Of a DNA stretch of 64,000 nucleotides, positions 44,709 to 53,299 are shown piece after piece. The DNA is taken from positions 1 to 64,000 of the forward strand of contig JADLGN010000027.1 of assembly GCA_020849295.1 (NCBI GenBank). The letters run 5' to 3'. This DNA is from Bacteroidia bacterium (GTDB taxonomy: Bacteria; Bacteroidota; Bacteroidia; NS11-12g; UBA9320). The notes below the pieces were generated by a model. The model saw only the letters and a program-made list of their open reading frames with translations. It was not told where the DNA came from and made no database searches. The translations under genes were made by a program, and so were the position numbers. How positions within the stretch are numbered: the stretch's first letter is position 1; each line of letters opens with the position of its first letter.

Positions 44709-47195
44709 ATGTCAGTTAATTCAAAAAAAAACATAAATGATTTTGAGGATGAGTTTGCCGAAAAAAAAACCGGAAAATCAAAAAATAATAAATCAGAAAA
44801 AAACGGAACCAATTTTACTGAAGTAAAAAATTTTATTTTTTTAAAAGATGAATCTGCACGAAAAATAGTAGGATTGCTTTTATTATGCTTTGCACTTTTT
44901 TCTTTAGCGTCACTCATTTCGTTTTTCATTTATTGGAAATCTGATTTGAGCATTTTACAAGGCTCATCAGAAAGTATGTTTGATACTAAAAATGACTTTG
45001 AAATAAGAAACTGGATGGGTTTATTGGGGGCAAAATTCGCATATAAATTTATGTTTACCGGCTTTGGAATATTGTCTTTTGTAATTCCTGTTTATGCATT
45101 ACATTACGGTATTTATTTATTGGTAAATAAAAAACTTATTAAACCACTGATATGGCTAAAGAATATTACAATTGCCGGTATTTGGGTACTACTTTTAGCA
45201 GGTACTTTTCATAATTATATTAATCCTAATTTTGGAGGGCAAATAGGTTTATGGTTATTTCAAGAAATAAAAGATATAATTGCTCTTCCGGGGTTAATAA
45301 TTTTCATTGTTTTATACACATACTTAGCCGTTTGGGCTATATTTGGATACGAACCTATAGGATTAAACAAATTATTTACAAAAGAAACACCTGACACAAA
45401 AAACGACACCTTAACAGACGATAGCGAAATTTACGAAAACCAGGTATATTCGGGAGATACACTCTTTGAAAAAGATAAGATTGAAATAGATAAATCTGAT
45501 GAAAATACTTTTGATTTTAGTATAAGTATAAAAGATGGTAAAGATGAAAAAAAATCAATAACTAATGATGAATTAGCTCTTGAAATTGAAGAAACTGAAG
45601 ACGAAGAAATTCAAGAAGATTTTGAAGAACCGATTTTAATAATAAAAGAACCAATTATACAACATAATGATATTAATACACCTTATGACCCAAAATTAGA
45701 TTTAAGAGATTTTCAGATGCCAGATATAGAGTTTCTAAACGACTACGGCAACGACACAAACAAAGAAGTAAGCATTGAAGAACTTGAGAAAAGTAAAAAC
45801 ATGATTGTAGAAACTCTTAAAAATTACAATATAGGTATTTCAAGCATTAAAGCCACAACCGGACCCACAGTTACACTCTTTGAAATAATACCATCGGCAG
45901 GTATTAAAATTTCAAGAATAAAAAATCTCGAAGATGATATTGCATTAAGTTTGGCTGCATTAGGAATAAGAATTATTGCACCAATACCCGGGAAAGGAAC
46001 GATAGGGATAGAAGTTCCAAATAAAAATCCAAAAATTGTTTCAATGAAAACCATGCTTTTAAGTCAGAAATTTCAGAAAACAGATATGGATTTGCCGGTT
46101 TGTCTTGGAAAAACAATTTCGAATGAGGTTTATGTAACAGACTTGACCAAAATGCCTCATTTGCTTATGGCAGGAGCCACAGGACAAGGAAAATCAGTAG
46201 GATTAAATGCTTTACTTATTTCATTATTGTACAAAAAACATCCTTCTGAACTAAAATTTGTACTTGTTGACCCAAAAAAAGTTGAATTAACTCTTTTTAA
46301 AACAATAGAAAGACATTATCTAGCTAAATTACCCGGAGATCAAGAAGCTATAATTACAGATAACAGACAGGTTATAACAACTCTAAAATCTCTTTGTCTT
46401 GAAATGGACAACCGGTATGAATTGCTACAACAAGCAATGGTTAGAAACATTAAAGAATACAATGCAAAATTTATTAATCGAAAACTAAACCCAAATGAAG
46501 GACATAGATTTTTGCCTTATATAGTTTTAATAATTGATGAAGTTGCTGACCTTATAATGACAGCAGGAAAAGAGGTAGAACACCCGATAGGAAGGCTTGC
46601 TCAGCTAGCAAGAGCAATAGGCATTCATCTTGTATTAGCAACTCAACGTCCGTCTGTAAATATTGTTACAGGTACAATAAAAGCTAATTTTCCGGCAAGA
46701 ATTGCATTTAGAGTAACCTCAAAAATTGATAGTAGAACCATATTAGATGCCAATGGTGCAGACCAATTAGTAGGCAGAGGCGATATGTTATTTTCAAATG
46801 GAAACGATATATTAAGGCTTCAATGCCCATTTGTAGATACCCCCGAAGTTGAAAAAATTACATCATTTATTGGGGCTCAAAGAGCTTATCCAAATGCATA
46901 TATACTGCCAAAAGTAGAGGATGAAGAAGGCGAAACTGATATTGACGATATGGCTCCTGACGACTGGGACAGCATGTTTGAAGATGCAGCAAGATTAATA
47001 GTAAACAACCAACAAGGAAGTACTTCTCTATTACAAAGAAAATTAAAAATTGGATATAATAGAGCCGGACGCTTGATAGATCAATTAGAAATTGCTAATA
47101 TTGTAGGTTCATTCAAAGGTAGTCAGGCAAGAGAAGTCTTGATTAAAGATGAACAAAGTTTGGAACACGTATTGCAAGAAATATTAAAAAAATGA
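44709..47195 (+). CDS. ftsK: DNA translocase FtsK/SpoIIIE
   Basis: It pumps chromosome termini through the division septum. Four membrane helices lie at about 58-82, 115-140, 152-170 and 188-212. An acidic linker of about 130 residues follows (DDSEIYENQVYSG, then a Glu-rich run). The motor has alpha and beta domains with Walker A AGATGQGKSVGLN near 490 and Walker B VLIIDEVADLI near 610. RLAQLARAIGIHLVLATQRP follows. The C-terminal gamma winged helix (STSLLQRKLKIGYNRAGRLID) should read KOPS sites. The start is ATG at 44709; a GTG three bases upstream is less likely. The ATGA overlap with lolA couples translation. Confidence 0.95.
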   Translation: MSVNSKKNINDFEDEFAEKKTGKSKNNKSEKNGTNFTEVKNFIFLKDESARKIVGLLLLCFALFSLASLISFFIYWKSDLSILQGSSESMFDTKNDFEIRNWMGLLGAKFAYKFMFTGFGILSFVIPVYALHYGIYLLVNKKLIKPLIWLKNITIAGIWVLLLAGTFHNYINPNFGGQIGLWLFQEIKDIIALPGLIIFIVLYTYLAVWAIFGYEPIGLNKLFTKETPDTKNDTLTDDSEIYENQVYSGDTLFEKDKIEIDKSDENTFDFSISIKDGKDEKKSITNDELALEIEETEDEEIQEDFEEPILIIKEPIIQHNDINTPYDPKLDLRDFQMPDIEFLNDYGNDTNKEVSIEELEKSKNMIVETLKNYNIGISSIKATTGPTVTLFEIIPSAGIKISRIKNLEDDIALSLAALGIRIIAPIPGKGTIGIEVPNKNPKIVSMKTMLLSQKFQKTDMDLPVCLGKTISNEVYVTDLTKMPHLLMAGATGQGKSVGLNALLISLLYKKHPSELKFVLVDPKKVELTLFKTIERHYLAKLPGDQEAIITDNRQVITTLKSLCLEMDNRYELLQQAMVRNIKEYNAKFINRKLNPNEGHRFLPYIVLIIDEVADLIMTAGKEVEHPIGRLAQLARAIGIHLVLATQRPSVNIVTGTIKANFPARIAFRVTSKIDSRTILDANGADQLVGRGDMLFSNGNDILRLQCPFVDTPEVEKITSFIGAQRAYPNAYILPKVEDEEGETDIDDMAPDDWDSMFEDAARLIVNNQQGSTSLLQRKLKIGYNRAGRLIDQLEIANIVGSFKGSQAREVLIKDEQSLEHVLQEILKK

Positions 47196-47863
47196 AATCT
47201 AAAAGTAAAAAAATCATATTAAATTTTCTTTATTTGTCTGTTGTGTCTATCTTTTTAGTTACAACTTCAGCATTTGTAAATTTTGATAAAGATGCAGGTA
47301 AAATTCTTGAAAAAGTAAGTAAAAAATATAAGTCTTTTAAGACTATAAAAGCTGATTTTAAAATAAAAATAATAAACAAACAGAATAAAAGTTCACAAAG
47401 CGAAAAAGGAATTTTATATGTTAAAGGTAAAAAATTCAGAGTTGAAATGGACGGACAAGAAATTTACTGTGACGGAAAAACAATGTGGACTTACCTAAAA
47501 GATGTAAACGAAGTACAAATAAGCGATTACAACACCAAAAAAACAGATATTAATCCAAGTGAAATTTTTACAGTTTATGAAAAAGGATTTTTATCAAAAT
47601 TTATTGGTGAAGGTAAAAAAGGGAATATAGTTACTCAACATATTGAACTTACGCCTACAGATAAAAAGAAACCTTTTTTCAAAGTAAAGCTTACAATTGA
47701 CAAAATGGCACAAAAAATAATGGATATGACTGTATTGAACAAAAACGGGATAGAATCTCTGTATGAAATTATACAACTTACTCCAAATGTTACTCTTGAC
47801 GATTCTTTCTTTAGCTTTGATAAAAAATCAAAGCCAGGAGTAATAGAAATTGATTTGAGATAA
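47192..47863 (+). CDS. lolA: LolA-like outer-membrane lipoprotein carrier
   Basis: A 223-residue exported protein with a signal anchor ending near TTSAFVNF. AGKILEKVSKKYKSFKTIKADF leads into the half-barrel (GILYVKGKKFRVEMDGQEIYCDGKT). MWTYLKDVNEVQISDYN and a final TLDDSFFSFDKKSKPGVIEIDLR complete it. LolA ferries lipoproteins across the periplasm. It begins within the ftsK stop codon (4-base overlap), a pairing common in this phylum. It could serve the several lipoproteins encoded in the window. Confidence 0.85.
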   Translation: MKSKSKKIILNFLYLSVVSIFLVTTSAFVNFDKDAGKILEKVSKKYKSFKTIKADFKIKIINKQNKSSQSEKGILYVKGKKFRVEMDGQEIYCDGKTMWTYLKDVNEVQISDYNTKKTDINPSEIFTVYEKGFLSKFIGEGKKGNIVTQHIELTPTDKKKPFFKVKLTIDKMAQKIMDMTVLNKNGIESLYEIIQLTPNVTLDDSFFSFDKKSKPGVIEIDLR

Positions 47864-47889
47864 TTCTTACTTAATTTTTACCTTTTTTC

Positions 47890-47920
47890 TTGTTTAAGTT
47901 TTTTTTAAAACATAGTTTTG
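47890..47920 (+). promoter_or_regulatory. promoter of the 47933 lipoprotein gene
   Basis: TTG at 47890-47892, 20 bases, TAGTTTTG at 47913-47920. The TTG at 47918, an alternative start codon, is part of the -7 element, so the ATG at 47933 is chosen. The predicted leader is only about 6-8 bases. Confidence 0.65.
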
Positions 47921-47932
47921 AAATATATATAT

Positions 47933-48670
47933 ATGAAAAAAATATTTATCACTTCATTTTTTGTGTTTCTTTTAATTTTTCTTAATAATTGTAAAGATAA
48001 GGGAGACGACATAGTAGAACCTCCCGTACCACCTGTTGTTACTTTTCCTGTAATAAATGCCGTAGATGGTATTTTAACAGCAATAAGAACTACCACTTTA
48101 AACAATACAGTTGAGACAAATATTGGTACATGCTATGCCGCATTTTATAAAAACCAAAACTCTGCAATGAAATTAGATGCAGGCAATGTTACAATAAATG
48201 CAAAGACTTGTTATAAAGCCGATAATTCAATTTATTTTATGGTACCCACTGCAAGTGAACCAAACGGAATTCCGTTTTCAAATCAGGTTTTCTGGCAAGC
48301 TACGGGTAATACCAGCACCGGCGTGCCTACAATTTATAATAAAGACGATTCGGGCTTTCCGGCTACGCCAAGTCTTCCTGAGTTTGTAAATATGCTGAGT
48401 GATTATGATTATCTTTTAACATGGTCGTCAAGCAGCCAGAGCGACTCTGTAATAATAATTATAAAAGGTCCTTCGGCTACTTACAAGAAAACACTGGCAA
48501 GTTCCTACAAGCAATTAAGTATTCCAAAAACAGAGATTGCTAAACTTGGCGTTGGTAAAGGTTCTGTACAAGTTATTAATTACAAAATAAATTATTCAGC
48601 AGTTAGCTCTAAAAATTATGCTTTTATAAAGCAATCAATAGGCTATACCGATAAGGTAACTATTCAATAA
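47933..48670 (+). CDS. lipoprotein of unknown function
   Basis: A 245-residue protein with signal and lipobox MKKIFITSFFVFLLIFLNNC, followed by an acidic sorting region (KDKGDD) and a Pro-rich spacer (VEPPVPPVVTFPV). The body is beta-rich, with paired Cys in GTCYAAF and KTCYKAD. A Tyr/Trp-containing segment (NQVFWQATGN) follows, and it ends SIGYTDKVTIQ. I know no family. It has its own promoter, separate from ftsK-lolA, and is convergent with polA. An outer-membrane surface or periplasmic lipoprotein is inferred. Confidence 0.65.
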   Translation: MKKIFITSFFVFLLIFLNNCKDKGDDIVEPPVPPVVTFPVINAVDGILTAIRTTTLNNTVETNIGTCYAAFYKNQNSAMKLDAGNVTINAKTCYKADNSIYFMVPTASEPNGIPFSNQVFWQATGNTSTGVPTIYNKDDSGFPATPSLPEFVNMLSDYDYLLTWSSSSQSDSVIIIIKGPSATYKKTLASSYKQLSIPKTEIAKLGVGKGSVQVINYKINYSAVSSKNYAFIKQSIGYTDKVTIQ

Positions 48671-48674
48671 ATTT

Positions 48675-51458
48675 TTAGTGAGCCTCTAACCAGTTTGTGC
48701 CGTATCCGGTTTCTACAATTACCGGGACTTCAAGTTTCAGGGCATTTTCCATTGATTTTTTAATTATTGGTTTTACTATTTCAAGTTCATTTTTAGGCAC
48801 ATCAAACACAAGTTCGTCATGAACCTGAAGAATCATTTTAGTGCCAATATTTAATTCATTTAATTTTTTGTAAATATCAATCATTGCAAGTTTTATCATA
48901 TCTGCTGCTGTACCTTGTATTGGTGCATTTATAGCATTTCGCTCTGCAAATCCTGCAACAGTATGATTACTGCTGTTTATTTCTCTAATATAACGACGAC
49001 GTCCTGTAAGTGTTTTCACATATCCATATTTTTTACAAAATGAAATTGTGTCTTCCATATATTGTTTTATTCCAGAAAAATTTTCAAAATAATTATCAAT
49101 AATTTCTTTTGCTTCTGTCCGCGAAATACCAACTCTTTGAGATAATCCAAATGCTGAGATTCCATAAATAATACCAAAATTTACTGTTTTAGCTTTTCTT
49201 CTCATTTCGCTGTCAACCAATTCAGCCCGTACATTCCACACTTTAGATGCTGTTGCTGTATGAATATCCATTCCTTTATCAAAAGCCTCTATCATACTTT
49301 TATCTTTGCTTATTGATGCTATTATTCTTAATTCAATCTGAGAATAATCTGCACTAAGCAATGTATGGTATTCATCGCGTGGTATAAATGCTTTGCGAAT
49401 TTCTTTTCCTTTTTCTGTTCTTATTGGTATATTTTGAAGATTTGGATTATTGCTGCTTAATCGTCCGGTGGCTGCCACTGCCTGATTAAAAGAAGTATGC
49501 ACTCTTTTGGTATTTGGATTAATTAATTGTGGCAAAGAATCAATATATGTAGATTTGAGCTTTTGTATTTCGCGGTAATCAAGTACTTTTTGCGGTAATG
49601 GATGTATTCCTGAAAGTGCAGACAAAACTTCTTCTCCTGTTTGATACTGTCCTGTTTTTGTTTTTTTGGCTTTTGAATCAAGTTTCAGGTTATCAAATAG
49701 TATTTCACCTAATTGACGCGGACTTGCAATATTAAATTTTACTCCGGCAAGTTTATATATTTCTTTTTCTATTTCATTTGCTTCTGTCTGAAGTGTACCT
49801 GACAATTCTTTCAAAACTGTTTTATCAATAGCAACCCCTTCACGCTCCATATTTTCAAGCACTGGTATAAGTGGTGCTTCTATTTCATTTAGTATATTTT
49901 CGGTTTCTTCATTTTTTAATAATGGTTTGAATTTTTCACTTAATTGCAAAGTAATATCGGCATCTTCACATGAGTATTCTTTTGCCTTTTCCGGTTCTAC
50001 ATCTTTAAAATTAAGTTGGTTTATTCCTTTTTTGCCAATAAGTTCTGTAATAGAAACCGGTGTGTAATTAAGATATTTTTCTGATAAAAAATCCATTCCG
50101 TGTTTTTGGTCTGGTTCGAGTAAATAATGAGCAAGCATTGTGTCAAACAATTTTCCTTTTAAATCAATTCCATAATTTTTAAGAATTGCCAAATCGTATT
50201 TAATATTCTGACCTATTATCTCTATTTCAGGATTTTCGAAAAAAGGTTTTAACTTGTTTATTTTTTCAAGAGTTTCTTTTCTGTTATTGTTAAAATAAAT
50301 GTACCATGCTTTGTGAGGTTCGAAAGATACAGAAAGTCCTACAATTTCTGCAGTCAAAACATTTAGTCCGGTAGTTTCAGTATCAAAACAAAATGATTTA
50401 TGCTTACTAAATTCTGAAATTAAAGTGTTAAATTCATTTTCATTATTTACGAGTTTATATTCATGCCTTACATTATTTATGTTTTTTAATGAGTGATTTT
50501 CATCTAATGATTTTGATTCATTCTCAATAAAAGTAGAATTTCCAAACAAATCAGTTTGTACAATCTGAGCTTGTGACGAAACTATATTTGTTCCCAGTAC
50601 TCGATTTGTTAAAGTTTTAAATTCGAGTTCGGAAAAAACCTTTTTAATTTTACCAATATCAGGTTCGGAAATTTCTAAAACTTTTTCGTCAAACTCAATA
50701 GGAACATTTATGTTGATAGTGGCAAGTTTTTTTGAAAGCAAGGCTTGGCTGGCAAATTTTTCAATATTTTCTTGAAGCTTTCCTTTGAGCATTGATGAAT
50801 TTTCAATCAAATTTTCAATACTTCCAAATTGTTGTACAAGTTTTTTGGCTGTTACCTCTCCAACTCCTGGCACCCCAGGTATATTGTCAGACGAGTCGCC
50901 CCATAAACCAAGAATTTCTATTACCTTTTCAACTTTGTCAATTTCCCACTTTTTTAAAATTTCTTTTACTCCTAAAATTTCAAAAGAATTGCCCATACGC
51001 GGGGGTTTGTATATAAAAATGTTTTCATCTACAAGTTGTCCGAAATCTTTATCGGGAGTAACCATGTATGTAACAAAACCTTTTGATTTTGCTTTTTTGG
51101 CAAGCGTTCCAATTACGTCATCAGCTTCGAACCCATCTATATTAAACATTGGAATATTAAAGGCTTCTATTATTTTAAAAATATATGGTATATTGCTTTT
51201 TAAATCTTCGGGCATTGCTTGGCGGTGAGCTTTATATTCAATAAATTCAATATGTCTTTCAGTAGGTGCTGCTGTATCAAAACTAATTCCTAAATGTGTT
51301 GGTTTTTCTTTTTTTAAAACATCAAGCAGTGTGTTTGTAAAACCAAACGCAGCAGATGTGTTAAAGCCATTACTCGTTATTCTCGGGTTTTGGTTAAAAG
51401 CAAAATATGCCCTGTATATCAGAGCCATTCCGTCAAGCAGAAATAATTTTTTTTCCAT
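48675..51458 (-). CDS. polA: DNA polymerase I with 5' and 3' exonuclease domains
   Basis: The 5'-3' exonuclease/flap domain is at about 1-290 (LFLLDGMALIYRAYFAF; NIDGFEADDVIGTLA; WGDSSDNIPGVPGVGEVTAKKL). The 3'-5' exonuclease domain is at about 330-520 and intact, with the acidic pair in FCFDTETTGL and CEDADITLQL near its end. The polymerase domain has motif A LSADYSQIELRI, the O helix RRKAKTVNFGIIYGIS, motif C MILQVHDELVFDV, and a C-terminal GTNWLEAH. Proofreading is retained. The length from ATG at 51458 is 927 residues; a TTG two codons upstream is the alternative. A palindrome lies about 95 bases upstream. Confidence 0.96.
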   Translation of the reverse strand: MEKKLFLLDGMALIYRAYFAFNQNPRITSNGFNTSAAFGFTNTLLDVLKKEKPTHLGISFDTAAPTERHIEFIEYKAHRQAMPEDLKSNIPYIFKIIEAFNIPMFNIDGFEADDVIGTLAKKAKSKGFVTYMVTPDKDFGQLVDENIFIYKPPRMGNSFEILGVKEILKKWEIDKVEKVIEILGLWGDSSDNIPGVPGVGEVTAKKLVQQFGSIENLIENSSMLKGKLQENIEKFASQALLSKKLATININVPIEFDEKVLEISEPDIGKIKKVFSELEFKTLTNRVLGTNIVSSQAQIVQTDLFGNSTFIENESKSLDENHSLKNINNVRHEYKLVNNENEFNTLISEFSKHKSFCFDTETTGLNVLTAEIVGLSVSFEPHKAWYIYFNNNRKETLEKINKLKPFFENPEIEIIGQNIKYDLAILKNYGIDLKGKLFDTMLAHYLLEPDQKHGMDFLSEKYLNYTPVSITELIGKKGINQLNFKDVEPEKAKEYSCEDADITLQLSEKFKPLLKNEETENILNEIEAPLIPVLENMEREGVAIDKTVLKELSGTLQTEANEIEKEIYKLAGVKFNIASPRQLGEILFDNLKLDSKAKKTKTGQYQTGEEVLSALSGIHPLPQKVLDYREIQKLKSTYIDSLPQLINPNTKRVHTSFNQAVAATGRLSSNNPNLQNIPIRTEKGKEIRKAFIPRDEYHTLLSADYSQIELRIIASISKDKSMIEAFDKGMDIHTATASKVWNVRAELVDSEMRRKAKTVNFGIIYGISAFGLSQRVGISRTEAKEIIDNYFENFSGIKQYMEDTISFCKKYGYVKTLTGRRRYIREINSSNHTVAGFAERNAINAPIQGTAADMIKLAMIDIYKKLNELNIGTKMILQVHDELVFDVPKNELEIVKPIIKKSMENALKLEVPVIVETGYGTNWLEAH

Positions 51459-51550
51459 ATCCAATCAATGTGTAAAAGTATAAATTAAAACCCTAAATCA
51501 ATAATAACTGTTTTAATTTTTAATAGTGTAGTTTTTCGTCCTCTAATATG

Positions 51551-51570
51551 TTTACACAAAATAGTGTAAA
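51551..51570. promoter_or_regulatory. perfect palindrome upstream of polA
   Basis: TTTACAC, six bases, GTGTAAA: a 20-base inverted repeat in the 255-base gap between polA and the GT39-like gene. A third copy of the half-site, GTGTAAA, lies at 51470-51476, 12 bases before the polA ATG. The size and symmetry resemble a dimeric-repressor operator. A chance hairpin in AT-rich DNA is the alternative. Confidence 0.4.
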
Positions 51571-51713
51571 ACATGGATAAAAAAAATCATTCAAATACAA
51601 AAATCAAAACAGAAAGATTATCGAAAAAATTCTATTATTATAAACCCAATTCAGGACTAATAAAGAATTGTAAACTTATTTCAGAATTAATAAATTTAAA
51701 CTGTAAAATTTTT

Positions 51714-53237
51714 TTAGGGCAAAACACTGTTTCTTGTAATTTCAAATATCCAGTATCTTTCATAATACTCAATACCTGGAGGAAAATAGGCAATTTTTTT
51801 TACCTTATATTTATCAAATAAAAATTCATTTTTTACTTTGCTATGTTTATTAAAAAACTCAAAATACTCGATTGGATGGCTTGCAATAAAAATGATAGGC
51901 TTTTGACTTATGTCATTTTCAATAGCTTCAATTATATCTTTTTTATATGTTGAGTTTAGTCTCTTTTTATCCCATTTTGTAAAACTGCATAGAGCTTTGT
52001 GCTGCATATAATAAATCTTGCGATCAAGTTCGGTAGCAATAGGACTCATTGCAAAATCTACGCTTGCAATCATATAATTTTTTGAATATCCATTTTTTTT
52101 AAGCCATTTTGCCGCATCATATCCTGTTGAGAATTTTTTTGTTCTATCAGCATTATACATCATTACTCCGCCTATTGCCTGAATTAAAATTATAAAAGCA
52201 AAAATTATATTATTTATTTTTAAATTAATTTGATAAAATGACTGCATAAGCCAATAGCAAACAATCCATAAGATAAAAAAATGACCGTAATATCTGGCAA
52301 ATCTAAATCCTGTATGATACTGAAAAAACAGAATAATTGCTACACCCATTAGCCACAAAAACACTATACGCCATTTTGAAACAAATGGAATTGTAACAAT
52401 AATAAATACTATTAAAGGTAAATACCATGTTACTATTCCCATTTTATTCATAAGAAAATTGGTGTTCCAGAAAAATTGATTTTGAAATTTACATATAGGC
52501 ACAAAAGCACTGAAAAACTGAGTAATTGCCACATTAAATCTATATTCGTCAAACGGCAGAATAACCCTATGTACAGGAAACGAATTGTCTTCATCTGGCT
52601 TTATTTGCAAATAGGCTAATACTATTCCTAACACTATAGTTATCAAAAATAAATATTGCTTTTTTTCAGCATTTTTAAATAGGTAAAATTTTTCATTAAT
52701 AAATATCCAAATTCCAATTACTACTGTTAGCATCATTGCATACACAGAAGTATTAGCCAACAAAAAAAGTATGATTGCAGAACTTAATTTTAGTTTTTTA
52801 TCTCTTGAATAAGAATATGAAAACAAAAAGAAAAACAAAACCCCAAACGCATAACAACGACTAATTATCGCATATTCATATAACAAAAAATAACCTAACA
52901 ACATCAAAGCTGATTGCCATATTTTAAAAGGACTTTTGTACAGTAAAATATATGCAAATGAAACTGCAATTAAACCATGTAATACTTTCATCCAAATTGG
53001 ATTGTGTGTAATTCGGGTAATAATCCAAAGACACGATTGCCATAGCATTGCATGTCCTTGTGACATTGTGTTTTTTAATCCAAATATTGCTCCCGAATCT
53101 CTTGCCTGCAAGTATTCTTCATACTCGTCTCGCCACATTTCATGAAAATTTAATCCTAAAATTAAAAGAATTATGTATAATGAAATTATTATAAATTTAG
53201 TGTCAGATATGTTTGTCTGGCTTACCTTAATATTCAA
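51714..53237 (-). CDS. GT39/ArnT-like polytopic membrane protein
   Basis: A 507-residue protein with about eleven hydrophobic helices. After the first helix comes LNFHEMWRDEYEEYLQARDS, where the Asp/Glu residues sit in the first periplasmic loop as in GT-C glycosyltransferases (ArnT, PMT). The C-terminal ~110 residues are a soluble domain (AKWLKKNGYSKNYMIASVD; KPIIFIASHPIEYFEFFNK). The likely task is transfer of a sugar from a polyprenyl carrier to an acceptor outside the cytoplasmic membrane. The start is TTG at 53237; the next ATG would remove the first helix. The stop lies opposite the end of a short open frame that I do not accept. Confidence 0.7.
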   Translation of the reverse strand: MNIKVSQTNISDTKFIIISLYIILLILGLNFHEMWRDEYEEYLQARDSGAIFGLKNTMSQGHAMLWQSCLWIITRITHNPIWMKVLHGLIAVSFAYILLYKSPFKIWQSALMLLGYFLLYEYAIISRCYAFGVLFFFLFSYSYSRDKKLKLSSAIILFLLANTSVYAMMLTVVIGIWIFINEKFYLFKNAEKKQYLFLITIVLGIVLAYLQIKPDEDNSFPVHRVILPFDEYRFNVAITQFFSAFVPICKFQNQFFWNTNFLMNKMGIVTWYLPLIVFIIVTIPFVSKWRIVFLWLMGVAIILFFQYHTGFRFARYYGHFFILWIVCYWLMQSFYQINLKINNIIFAFIILIQAIGGVMMYNADRTKKFSTGYDAAKWLKKNGYSKNYMIASVDFAMSPIATELDRKIYYMQHKALCSFTKWDKKRLNSTYKKDIIEAIENDISQKPIIFIASHPIEYFEFFNKHSKVKNEFLFDKYKVKKIAYFPPGIEYYERYWIFEITRNSVLP

Positions 53238-53299
53238 TTTTTGTAATTTTTTACTTTAAGAAATTAAGGTTCAAATATAGCAATTATATAGTTTGTGTA

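Noticed and set aside
47933-48670. 47933 lipoprotein as a third gene of the ftsK-lolA operon
   Set aside because: It has its own promoter at 47890-47920 and a 69-base gap from lolA, so a separate transcript is more likely.
51573-51821. 82-residue plus-strand open frame with an ATG start next to the polA palindrome
   Set aside because: Its last ~108 bases are antisense to the GT39-like gene, the composition is low complexity and no family is recognised; a real small gene cannot be excluded.
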